Positions 31,620 through 38,983 of a stretch of 64,000 nucleotides of DNA are shown piece by piece. Source of the stretch: a virus. The DNA lies in the IMG/VR virus record IMGVR_UViG_3300044675_004257, positions 1 to 64,000 of that record; one strand, given 5' to 3'. Under the pieces are notes generated by a model that saw only the letters and a list, made by a program, of their open reading frames with translations, did no database searches and was not told the DNA's origin. A program made the translations under genes and the position numbers. Position 1 is the first letter of the stretch; every line of letters begins with the position of its first letter.

Positions 31620-33410
31620 ATGGAATATATGGGTATCAAAATAGACTTGGAAAAAGATAAACTATTTGATGAATTAGGAATTAAAAGATTACAAGAGTCT
31701 TACATGCGTGATGATGAAACATCACCACAACAGAGGTTTGCATATGTATCATCGTCATTCGGAAGTAATCCTGAACACGCTCAGCGCCTTTACAATTACT
31801 CCGCTAATCATTGGCTCAGTTATAGTACTCCAATTCTTAGCTATGGGCGTTCTAAGCGTGGTATGCCTATATCGTGCTTTCTTAACTATATTGAAGATAC
31901 TGCGGAGGGTCTAGTTGATAATCTTAGCGAAACTAATTGGCTTTCTATGCTTGGCGGTGGTGTTGGTATTGGCTTCGGTATACGTAGTGCAGACGACAAG
32001 AGTACTGGTGTTATGCCGCACCTCAAAATTTACGATGCTTCATCTCTTGCTTACCGTCAGGGTCGTACTCGCCGTGGAAGTTATGCTGCTTATCTTGATA
32101 TCAGTCATCCCGACATTATATCATTTTTAGAAATGCGTAAACCTACTGGTGATCCTAATGTACGATGCATGAATCTACACCATGGTGTTAACATCACTGA
32201 TGATTTTATGAAACTGATTGAAAACTGTATGTTGGATTCAGAAGCAGATGATTCATGGCCTTTGGTTGATCCAAAATCAGGAATAGTGCGTGAAACAGTT
32301 TCCGCCAAAGCTTTGTGGCAACAAATCTTAGAATTACGTATGCACACCGGTGAACCTTACATTCATTACATTGATACTAGTAATAAAATGTTACCTCAAT
32401 TCCTAAAAGATAGAGGATTAAAAGTACATCAATCAAACCTATGTTCTGAAATTATTTTACCAACAAATGAGGAAAGAACTGCTGTATGTTGTTTATCATC
32501 TTTAAATTTGGAGCACTATGATGATTGGAAGAATGATACCTTGTTCCTTAAGGATGTTGCTGAAATGCTCGATAACGTTCTGGAGTTTTTTATTGTTAAT
32601 GCACCTGATACCATTTCCAGGGCTATACACTCTGCTAGTCGTGAGCGTTCTATTGGCATTGGTGCCTTAGGTTTTCATGCTTACTTGCAGAAGAACAATA
32701 TTGCATTTGAAGGTGTAATGTCAAAAGTTACAAATAATCAAATATTTAAACACATAAGGAGTAAATTAGATGAGGCTAATCAAATTCTTGGAAAAGAACG
32801 AGGGGAAGCTCCTGATGCTGTCGGCACTGGCCAGCGCTTCAGTCACCTTATGGCTATTGCTCCAAATGCTTCTTCGTCTATCATTATGGGAAACACTAGC
32901 CCTAGTGTTGAGCCTTACCGTGCTAATGCTTACCGTCAAGACACTTTATCAGGCGCATTTCTAAACAAGAATAAACATCTAGATAAAATTATCCAAAAAC
33001 ACGCTGAGATTCATCCAAACGGATGGTCAGATGAAGTCTGGAGTAGTATCATGGCGAATGATGGTTCTGTACAACATTTAGAATGGTTGGATGAAAATGA
33101 GAGAGCTGTATTTAAAACATCCATGGAAATTGACCAACGTTGGGTTATCGAATTGGCTGCTGACCGCCAACAATACATTGACCAAGCACAATCATTAAAC
33201 TTGTTCTTCCGTCCAGATGCACATATCAAATACATTCACGCCATACACTTTATGGCATGGAAAAAAGGATTGAAAACGCTTTACTACTGCCGTTCAGAAA
33301 AGATTGGCAAGGCAGATAAGGTATCTAAACGTATTGAACGTCAAGTTATTAAAGAATTGGACATGGTTCAAGTAGCACAAGGAAATGATTGCATTGCTTG
33401 TGAGGGATAA
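31620..33410 (+). CDS. nrdA: Ribonucleotide reductase, class Ia alpha subunit
   Basis: 596 residues, with no N-terminal ATP cone (E. coli NrdA has 761), so no dATP overall-activity site. Catalytic set: SNLCSEI (N272, C274, E276), the redox cysteines in PISCFLNY (about 87) and VCCLSSLN (about 290), the radical-path tyrosines in LYYCRSE, and the C-terminal CIAC pair. Makes dNDPs together with nrdB at 34290. An amidotransferase-like gene and a thioredoxin lie between them. Confidence 0.95.
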   Translation: MEYMGIKIDLEKDKLFDELGIKRLQESYMRDDETSPQQRFAYVSSSFGSNPEHAQRLYNYSANHWLSYSTPILSYGRSKRGMPISCFLNYIEDTAEGLVDNLSETNWLSMLGGGVGIGFGIRSADDKSTGVMPHLKIYDASSLAYRQGRTRRGSYAAYLDISHPDIISFLEMRKPTGDPNVRCMNLHHGVNITDDFMKLIENCMLDSEADDSWPLVDPKSGIVRETVSAKALWQQILELRMHTGEPYIHYIDTSNKMLPQFLKDRGLKVHQSNLCSEIILPTNEERTAVCCLSSLNLEHYDDWKNDTLFLKDVAEMLDNVLEFFIVNAPDTISRAIHSASRERSIGIGALGFHAYLQKNNIAFEGVMSKVTNNQIFKHIRSKLDEANQILGKERGEAPDAVGTGQRFSHLMAIAPNASSSIIMGNTSPSVEPYRANAYRQDTLSGAFLNKNKHLDKIIQKHAEIHPNGWSDEVWSSIMANDGSVQHLEWLDENERAVFKTSMEIDQRWVIELAADRQQYIDQAQSLNLFFRPDAHIKYIHAIHFMAWKKGLKTLYYCRSEKIGKADKVSKRIERQVIKELDMVQVAQGNDCIACEG

Positions 33411-34049
33411 ATGAAACCCACTATCGCTATATTCTTACATCAACCAAAATGTTCGGTACAATCTGGTAATGGAATAATTAAAGCACTAGAGACACATTAC
33501 AACTTTAAAATATTTACAAAGCATGAACTAGAAAGTGATTTCTTTGATAATGTCGATATTGTTGCTTTTCCTGGTGGTTTGGGTGATAGTGATAGTTTTG
33601 ATTTTTTATTTAAAGATAATCGTAGTCGCATTTCTGATTTTATTCATAATGGCGGCCGCTACCTGGGAATTTGCATGGGTGCTTATTGGGCTGGTAATAG
33701 TTATTTCAATTTTCTTGATAATGTAGAAGTTGAACAATATATAACACGACCAAATACCGACACACGTAGGCCTCATGCAAAGAACTTAAAAATTGAATGG
33801 TTGGGTAAACAGGAGAAGATGTTCTTTTATGATGGTTGTGCCTTTGGACCAGGACAGTATGAAATTATTGCAAAGTATATGAATGATGATCCGATGGCCA
33901 TTATTCAGAACAGGATAGGTTTAATTGGTTGTCATCCTGAAAGTCAACCACATTGGTATAAATCATATAGTTGGATGAGAGGCCTCTATCACAATGGAGA
34001 ACATCATAAACTATTATTAGAATTCACAAATAAATTAATGGAGAGATAA
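33411..34049 (+). CDS. Glutamine-amidotransferase-like protein (BPL_N type)
   Basis: 212 residues. FPGGLGDSDSFDFLF, then GGRYLGICMGAYWAG with the nucleophile-type Cys, and GCHPESQPHWY with His and Glu complete a class I amidotransferase-like triad. The layout matches the N-terminal domain of yeast-type biotin-protein ligase (BPL_N family), whose activity is not known. It starts on the base after the nrdA stop, so it is tightly coexpressed with ribonucleotide reductase. Confidence 0.85.
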   Translation: MKPTIAIFLHQPKCSVQSGNGIIKALETHYNFKIFTKHELESDFFDNVDIVAFPGGLGDSDSFDFLFKDNRSRISDFIHNGGRYLGICMGAYWAGNSYFNFLDNVEVEQYITRPNTDTRRPHAKNLKIEWLGKQEKMFFYDGCAFGPGQYEIIAKYMNDDPMAIIQNRIGLIGCHPESQPHWYKSYSWMRGLYHNGEHHKLLLEFTNKLMER

Positions 34050-34050
34050 G

Positions 34051-34293
34051 ATGAAGATATTAAGATTTACAGCATCATGGTGTGGGCCATGCAAATCATT
34101 ATCAATGAATTTAGAACAAGCAAATTTACAAATGCCAATTGAAGTTATTGATATTGATGTTCAGTCCGATGTTGCAGTTGAATATGGAATTCGTGGTGTA
34201 CCGACATTAGTGATGTTGGATGAAAACATTGAGGTTAAACGATTGGTTGGTTCTAAAACCATCACAGAACTAAAAGAGTGGGCTACAGTATGA
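34051..34293 (+). CDS. Thioredoxin
   Basis: 80 residues, short for a thioredoxin (about 105). Active site WCGPC near the N-terminus and the cis-Pro block GVPTLV. Probably the electron donor for the phage ribonucleotide reductase, as T4 thioredoxin (NrdC) is. It ends in an ATGA overlap with nrdB. Confidence 0.92.
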   Translation: MKILRFTASWCGPCKSLSMNLEQANLQMPIEVIDIDVQSDVAVEYGIRGVPTLVMLDENIEVKRLVGSKTITELKEWATV

Positions 34294-35276
34294 TTAAAAA
34301 AGTTGATTCAAGACTTACAGATGAAAGAAACAGTTTTAAACCTTTCAATTATCCATGGGCATATGATGCTTGGTTGAAACATGAACAATCACATTGGCTT
34401 CACACAGAAGTTCCAATGATGGAAGACGTTAAAGATTGGAAAAAGAAACTAAGCAAAGAAGAAAAACAATTTCTTACACATATCTTTAGATTCTTTACAC
34501 AAGGCGACATTGACGTTGCTGGTGGTTATGTAAAGAACTATTTACCATATTTCCCTCAACCAGAAGTTCGCATGATGTTGTTAGGTTTTGCTGCAAGAGA
34601 AGCATTACACGTTGCTGCTTACAGTCATCTAATCGAAACACTTGGTTTACCAGAAGCCACTTATAACCAGTTCTTAGACTATCAAGAAATGAAAGATAAA
34701 CACGATTATGTGTTAGACCTTTCCTCTAAGAATGGTGATGCCGCTTCAACTGCAACCCACATCGCCGTGTTCAGTGCTTTCACTGAAGGGATGCAGTTGT
34801 TCTCCTCTTTCATCATGTTATTGAACTTTCCACGCACAGGTAAGATGAAAGGTATGGGACAGATTGTTACTTGGTCAATTGTTGATGAAACACAACATGC
34901 TGAGTCAATGATTAAATTATTCCGTACCTACATAGAAGAAAACAAAGAGATATGGAATGATGAACTTAAAGGCCGTATTTACAGCATTGCAGAAAAGATG
35001 GTTGAATTGGAAGATAAGTTTATTGACCTCGCCTTTTCTATGGGCGCTATGGACGGTCTATCTAGTGAAGATGTCAAAAAGTACATTCGTTATATTGCTG
35101 ATAGGCGCCTTATATCTCTTGGTCTTAAAGGCATTTTTAAAGTGAAGAAGAATCCATTACCTTGGGTTGAAGAAATGATTAACGCACCAACACACACAAA
35201 CTTCTTTGAGAACCGTGCAACTGATTATGCTAAAGGTGCATTGTCCGGAGATTGGGGCGATGTGTGGGCAAACTAA
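34290..35276 (+). CDS. nrdB: Ribonucleotide reductase, class Ia beta subunit
   Basis: 328 residues. Diiron ligands appear in REALH (Glu, His), FTEGMQ (Glu) and VDETQHAE (Glu, His). A tyrosine in HVAAYSH stands at the place of the radical Tyr122 of E. coli. Start at ATG 34290 in an ATGA overlap with thioredoxin; a GTG four codons earlier is less likely. Partner of nrdA at 31620. Confidence 0.95.
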   Translation: MIKKVDSRLTDERNSFKPFNYPWAYDAWLKHEQSHWLHTEVPMMEDVKDWKKKLSKEEKQFLTHIFRFFTQGDIDVAGGYVKNYLPYFPQPEVRMMLLGFAAREALHVAAYSHLIETLGLPEATYNQFLDYQEMKDKHDYVLDLSSKNGDAASTATHIAVFSAFTEGMQLFSSFIMLLNFPRTGKMKGMGQIVTWSIVDETQHAESMIKLFRTYIEENKEIWNDELKGRIYSIAEKMVELEDKFIDLAFSMGAMDGLSSEDVKKYIRYIADRRLISLGLKGIFKVKKNPLPWVEEMINAPTHTNFFENRATDYAKGALSGDWGDVWAN

Positions 35277-35285
35277 AGGAAACAT

Positions 35286-35474
35286 ATGACAACAAGAACA
35301 ATAACAGCGGAGTGTAGTAACTGCGAATCCAGTTACGATGTAATTTTTATGGAAGAACTAGTATCAGAAGAATTACCTGAGTTTTGCCCGTTTTGTGGCG
35401 AAACGATTGATTCATTATCCGAAGACGAATATATAGAGGATGATGAACTCAATGATAATGAAAAATGGGACTGA
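35286..35474 (+). CDS. Small zinc-ribbon protein
   Basis: 62 residues. Two Cys pairs (CSNC and CPFC) in the first 40 residues form a zinc-ribbon pattern, followed by a strongly acidic tail. AAAGGAAACAT before the start. It overlaps the next gene by 10 bases. Nucleic-acid or protein binding is likely; no known role. Confidence 0.75.
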   Translation: MTTRTITAECSNCESSYDVIFMEELVSEELPEFCPFCGETIDSLSEDEYIEDDELNDNEKWD

Positions 35475-35878
35475 ACTGGACATATAAAGACAAAGAATTT
35501 ATAGAAGAATTGATTGGTGACAATTATGGTTTTGTGTATCTTATAACCAACAATGCAACAAATAAAAAATACATTGGTAAGAAGTTTTTCTATTCCTCAA
35601 AGACTAGGCAAGTGAAAGGTAAGAAGAAACGATTCAAAGTTTCCTCTGACTGGCAAACTTATTACGGTAGTAACGAGGAATTGAAAAAAGATGTTATAAT
35701 ACACGGACTAGATTCGTTTAGCCGAGAAATTATACATCTATGTAAAAGCAAAGGTGAGTGTGGTTATCTTGAAGCAAAAGAACAGTTTGTAAATGGTGCT
35801 CTGGAGACAGATGATTATTACAATTCTTGGATTATGGTAAGAGTAAGAAAATCACACATTAAAGGATTACAATGTTAG
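35465..35878 (+). CDS. SegE-like GIY-YIG endonuclease
   Basis: 137 residues. The GIY-YIG core is present as YGFVYLITN followed by KKYIGKKFF, with an Arg-containing helix (KKKRFKVSSDWQTYYG) and a later Glu (YLEAKEQ) at the places of catalytic residues. The YGSNEELKKDVIIHG block is typical of the SegE-like phage subfamily. It may be a homing or DNA-processing nuclease, like T4 Seg proteins and endonuclease II. Confidence 0.85.
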   Translation: MGLNWTYKDKEFIEELIGDNYGFVYLITNNATNKKYIGKKFFYSSKTRQVKGKKKRFKVSSDWQTYYGSNEELKKDVIIHGLDSFSREIIHLCKSKGECGYLEAKEQFVNGALETDDYYNSWIMVRVRKSHIKGLQC

Positions 35879-36216
35879 ATTATTTGAAGGAGGTTGGTGG
35901 GGAATTTGATGCTTTATTTTTCTTGCCAATGGAAGAAGAAGATAGTATCAACATTATGACTAACAAATATAAAAATCCAGGACAACCAATAAAAGGAAAC
36001 ATAATTGGCGATTGGTGGCACATTTTGTTGTTTAAATGCAACGAAGAAAATGGCCAAGTCGAGGACCTTGATATCTTTGATGCCATATTTGCCGATCCTA
36101 GGGAATACATATCCGGACTGATTCCCCAAGGTTGGTATGGTTTAATTGCAAAGAAAACCACAACCTCCCACAATTTTTTAGATGATGCTATTGACAAATT
36201 CAAGTCAATGATGTAA
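35872..36216 (+). CDS. Unknown phage protein
   Basis: 114 residues, slightly acidic, with an aromatic-rich centre (GDWWHILLFKC) and a helical end. It overlaps the GIY-YIG gene by 7 bases. The promoter for RNase H lies in its last codons. No family recognised. Confidence 0.7.
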   Translation: MLDYLKEVGGEFDALFFLPMEEEDSINIMTNKYKNPGQPIKGNIIGDWWHILLFKCNEENGQVEDLDIFDAIFADPREYISGLIPQGWYGLIAKKTTTSHNFLDDAIDKFKSMM

Positions 36217-36219
36217 AAT
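36191..36219 (+). promoter_or_regulatory. sigma70-type promoter before rnh
   Basis: TTGACA (36191-36196), 17-bp spacer, TAAAAT (36214-36219). The -35 lies in the 3' end of the preceding gene; the ATG of RNase H is 27 bases past the -10. Confidence 0.68.
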
Positions 36220-36245
36220 ATGGATATCTAAACTGAAAGTACATT

Positions 36246-37109
36246 ATGATTCTTGTTGACCTTAACCAGGTATTGTTAGCCGGACTTATGGCACAAATTG
36301 CCAGTCAAAAAGGTGTTAAATTAGAAGAAGGCCTTATCAGACACATGGTCCTGAATATACTCAGGACTCACCTAAAGAACTTCCGAGAAGAATATGGTGA
36401 AGTTGTACTGTGTGCTGACAACCGTAAATACTGGCGCAAGGAATTCTTTCCTTTCTACAAAGCCGGCCGTAAAAAAACCAGAGAGAAGTCTGAACTCGAC
36501 TGGCATTTAATCTTTGATATGCTTTCCAAGTTTAAGCAAGAGCTCAGAGATAATTTCCCTTACAAAGTCATTGATGTTGAGGGTGCAGAGGCTGATGATA
36601 TCATCGGTACACTTGTACCACGACATATCATGCATGAAAACATCCTAATCATTTCAAGTGATGGTGATTTCTTGCAATTACAGATGTATAACGGCCGAAG
36701 TGAGTATACCGTTAAACAATATAATCCTGCACAGAAGAAATTTCTCATTTCTAAGAATCCACTTGATGAATTGAAAGAAAAAATCATTCATGGTGATAAA
36801 GGTGATGGCATTCCAAATATTATTTCACCGAGTGACACATTTGTGCGTGAGATTCGTCAGAAGGTTATGACAGAATCCAAACTTACAAAATTCATGGGTC
36901 AAGACTATAGTGAATATGATGATGAAAATGCACATATCGGTTTTTCACGTAACCAGACGTTGATTGACCTAAGAAATATACCAGGTGATATACAGACTAA
37001 AATTATAAATACTTATGAAGAAACCAAACCAGCACCTAAAGGTAAGATACTGGATTATTTAATTACAAACAAACTGAAAAGTTTAATAGATGTTATTGGG
37101 GAATTTTAA
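36246..37109 (+). CDS. rnh: RNase H, T4 type (FEN-1-like 5' nuclease)
   Basis: 287 residues. Acidic metal-binding clusters of 5'-nucleases are present: ILVDLNQ, VVLCADN, EGAEADDII, ISSDGDFLQL, GDKGDGIPN (helix-hairpin-helix side). Removes RNA primers and 5' flaps on the lagging strand. TAATG overlap with the next gene. Confidence 0.94.
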   Translation: MILVDLNQVLLAGLMAQIASQKGVKLEEGLIRHMVLNILRTHLKNFREEYGEVVLCADNRKYWRKEFFPFYKAGRKKTREKSELDWHLIFDMLSKFKQELRDNFPYKVIDVEGAEADDIIGTLVPRHIMHENILIISSDGDFLQLQMYNGRSEYTVKQYNPAQKKFLISKNPLDELKEKIIHGDKGDGIPNIISPSDTFVREIRQKVMTESKLTKFMGQDYSEYDDENAHIGFSRNQTLIDLRNIPGDIQTKIINTYEETKPAPKGKILDYLITNKLKSLIDVIGEF

Positions 37110-37534
37110 TGAAATCGCTATATGAAGTTTTTGATGAATTTGAACTGGCTAAGAATAAAAAAGAAAGAATGGATGTAATTTCTAAAAATCTTTCACAGTC
37201 ATTGGTTGATGTATTGAAATTGGCTTATCATCCAGACATTCAATGGAAAATTAAAGAACTGCCAGAAAATTATCGTATACCAACAGATATGTTACCTGGT
37301 ATTACACATGATAATATTAATGGACAAATACGTAGAATGTATATGTTCAGAGTTGGTGATCCAACCGCAGAAAAATTAAATGAACACCGTAGAAATGAAT
37401 TACTAATTCAAATGTTAGAATCAATTGAACCACGGGAAGCAGAAGTTATATTGGGTATCTTCCAAAAAGATTTGGGAGTAAAAGGGTTAGACTATAAATT
37501 TGTAAAAGAGGCATTTCCAGACATGTTGCCATGA
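37109..37534 (+). CDS. Conserved T4-like phage protein (DUF6433-like)
   Basis: 141 residues, all-helical type. The C-terminal pattern ELLIQMLESIEPREAEVILGIFQKDL...LDYKFVKEAFPDMLP is one I recognise from a family conserved in T4-like marine phages, always near replication genes. Role unknown. ATGA overlap with the next gene. Confidence 0.82.
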   Translation: MKSLYEVFDEFELAKNKKERMDVISKNLSQSLVDVLKLAYHPDIQWKIKELPENYRIPTDMLPGITHDNINGQIRRMYMFRVGDPTAEKLNEHRRNELLIQMLESIEPREAEVILGIFQKDLGVKGLDYKFVKEAFPDMLP

Positions 37535-37920
37535 CGAAAAAAGAAAACATCATTGTCTTATCAGGTGAATTCGATTACATAACTTATAATGATTTTAAAT
37601 TATTAAAAACATGCAAATCTAAATGTGATTGGCTTGTTGTAGGAGTTCATTCTGACTCCTATATGGAGTTATGTCGAAATAGGACCAAAAGTACATTCGA
37701 ACAAAGAAAAGAATTTGTAGAAAGTATTTCTTATGTTGATGAGGTGTTTGCTTTTAATGATTTTGATGGAACCTGCTGTAATTTACTAAAACTTATAAAA
37801 CTATGTTATCCCGCATCCAATATAATCTATGTTTCAGAAACAAACGTAGAGGATATGCCAGAAGCTCGTATTCGTGGCATCACATTCACAACATTTGAAA
37901 TTATTAATCAAGGAGTTTAA
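37531..37920 (+). CDS. Cytidylyltransferase-fold protein lacking the HxGH motif
   Basis: 129 residues. The Rossmann-like pattern of the glycerol-3-phosphate cytidylyltransferase family is readable: VLSGEFDYITYNDFKLLKTC, WLVVGVHSD, EQRKEFVESISYVDEV. However, the nucleotide-binding HxGH is replaced by YND at the expected place and the ISTTxxR motif is not evident (ARIRGITF). Probably inactive as a transferase and retained for binding. Follows rnh and the DUF6433-like gene. Confidence 0.78.
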   Translation: MTKKENIIVLSGEFDYITYNDFKLLKTCKSKCDWLVVGVHSDSYMELCRNRTKSTFEQRKEFVESISYVDEVFAFNDFDGTCCNLLKLIKLCYPASNIIYVSETNVEDMPEARIRGITFTTFEIINQGV

Positions 37921-37925
37921 TTAAA

Positions 37926-38105
37926 GTGTCTAAATTTTCTGGAAAGTTTCGCAACCAGCGAGACTATGATGATGAGAAGTATTTCCAAGAGGAAAACAGA
38001 AACAAAAAACGTCAGAAGCAACAACGAAAACAAAAGTACTACGATGAGTATGAGTCTTTTGAATCCAATCAAAGATATAACAAATCCCAAAAAATTAATT
38101 ACTGA
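37926..38105 (+). CDS. Small basic Lys/Arg/Gln-rich protein, GTG start
   Basis: 59 residues from GTG 37926, with AGGAG 10 bases upstream. It starts SKFSGKFRNQRDYDDE, then a strongly basic stretch (KKRQKQQRKQK) and aromatic residues. Similar short proteins follow the cytidylyltransferase-like gene in related phages, as far as I recall. Possibly nucleic-acid binding. Confidence 0.65.
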   Translation: MSKFSGKFRNQRDYDDEKYFQEENRNKKRQKQQRKQKYYDEYESFESNQRYNKSQKINY

Positions 38106-38123
38106 TGTTGTAAATTAACAACA
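38106..38123 (+). promoter_or_regulatory. Palindrome TGTTGT-N6-ACAACA upstream of a promoter
   Basis: Perfect 6-bp inverted repeat with spacer AAATTA, ending 6 bp before the -35 box at 38130. The same palindrome with spacer AGGTTA lies at 54547-54564, also exactly 6 bp before a -35 box. Candidate operator; as RNA it could also be a weak hairpin after the upstream gene. Confidence 0.6.
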
Positions 38124-38129
38124 CTACTA

Positions 38130-38158
38130 TTGACACTCTTTGATGGATGGTGTATAAT
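38130..38158 (+). promoter_or_regulatory. sigma70-type promoter of the 38-42 kb gene run
   Basis: TTGACA (38130-38135), 17-bp spacer, TATAAT (38153-38158), both at consensus. AGGAG and the ATG at 38183 follow within 25 bases. Confidence 0.85.
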
Positions 38159-38182
38159 ACAACCATTGTTTAGGAGATTTTT

Positions 38183-38512
38183 ATGATGATATATGTTCGA
38201 ATCGCAAAGTCCAAGAAAAAACTAGGACCAAAAGCTGTGCGTGAACAATACGATGCGTGGTTGAAATCACACCAAACATCGAAACCCATCAAATCCAAAA
38301 GCAATCAACTAACATATAAACTGTCGGCACCTGCCGGTCGTGAAACTGTGCATTATCCGTCATTAAATACAGGTAACGGTGTCGCTACTAAAGCAACACC
38401 GAAGGTTTACACTGGCACAAAAGTGATGGGAATAGCAACAATGCACAAATCAAACGCTGTTCCTGTGTTTAACAGTCAGGAAGCTGTAGAAATTTCAAAA
38501 ATGAGGCGCTAA
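38183..38512 (+). CDS. Conserved small phage protein, unknown
   Basis: 109 residues, basic. The C-terminal half (HYPSLNTGNGVATKATPKVYTGTK, then IATMHKSNAVPVF and EAVEISKMRR) recurs almost unchanged in many T4-like and other phages, with no known role. First gene after the 38130 promoter; AGGAG 6 bases before ATG 38183, and a second ATG follows directly. Confidence 0.82.
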   Translation: MMIYVRIAKSKKKLGPKAVREQYDAWLKSHQTSKPIKSKSNQLTYKLSAPAGRETVHYPSLNTGNGVATKATPKVYTGTKVMGIATMHKSNAVPVFNSQEAVEISKMRR

Positions 38513-38513
38513 A

Positions 38514-38666
38514 ATGAGTAAGAAAATGAGTTTTGTTGTAAAATTACAACGTCCTGTGTGTCGTACACCAATCAAGCCTGTACAAGCACATAAGAATGTC
38601 GTAAAATACAGTCGTAAAGATGAGAAAAAGACAATTTTGTCGCAAATTGCTGTTGTAGGAGACTAA
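38514..38666 (+). CDS. Very small basic protein, unknown
   Basis: 50 residues, Lys/Val-rich (MSKKMSFVVKLQRPVCRTPIK at the N-terminus). It starts one base after the previous stop (TAAAATG spacing) and is followed by a further short gene with the same spacing. Its place in an unbroken run of coupled genes supports that it is real. Confidence 0.6.
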   Translation: MSKKMSFVVKLQRPVCRTPIKPVQAHKNVVKYSRKDEKKTILSQIAVVGD

Positions 38667-38667
38667 A

Positions 38668-38814
38668 ATGTCGCAAAACACTGAGCTAAAACAAGAACCG
38701 CAAGATCCTATTGACTGGAAATTGCTAGATGAAGTTGTCCGTAAGTGGGCAGTACTATCAGGACATGAAGATGACCAAGATTGGTACAGGAAAATGAAGG
38801 AATATTATGAGTAA
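38668..38814 (+). CDS. Very small acidic protein, unknown
   Basis: 48 residues, with DPIDWKLLDEVVRKWA and a Tyr-rich end (WYRKMKEYYE). TAAAATG junction with the gene before, and an 8-base overlap with the AbrB-like gene after. No family recognised. Confidence 0.6.
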   Translation: MSQNTELKQEPQDPIDWKLLDEVVRKWAVLSGHEDDQDWYRKMKEYYE

Positions 38815-38983
38815 GAGATATATTATTGATTTGCAAGAAGCGAATGACGGCACCGGCGATGCAATCTTACAATTTCCTGATGAATTGCTTGCTGAAACAG
38901 GCTGGAAAGAAGGCACTGTGTTAAATATGAGAGTTGAAGAAACTCCAACAGGCAATGTTATTATTATGACTGAGAAAAAATAA
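38807..38983 (+). CDS. AbrB/MazE-like swapped-hairpin protein
   Basis: 58 residues. GDAILQFPDELLAETGWKEGTVLNMRVEE has the pattern of AbrB/SpoVT/MazE-type DNA-binding domains (ilpkeLrellGwkeGdxl). Small phage versions are common. It could be a transcription regulator or an antitoxin-type protein; no toxin gene is visible beside it. TAATG overlap with the peptidase gene. Confidence 0.72.
   Translation: MSKRYIIDLQEANDGTGDAILQFPDELLAETGWKEGTVLNMRVEETPTGNVIIMTEKK

Noticed and set aside
37004-37011. Exact T4 late box TATAAATA
   Set aside because: It is inside the RNase H gene, about 100 bases before a replication-type gene rather than a virion gene; chance occurrence in AT-rich coding sequence is likely.
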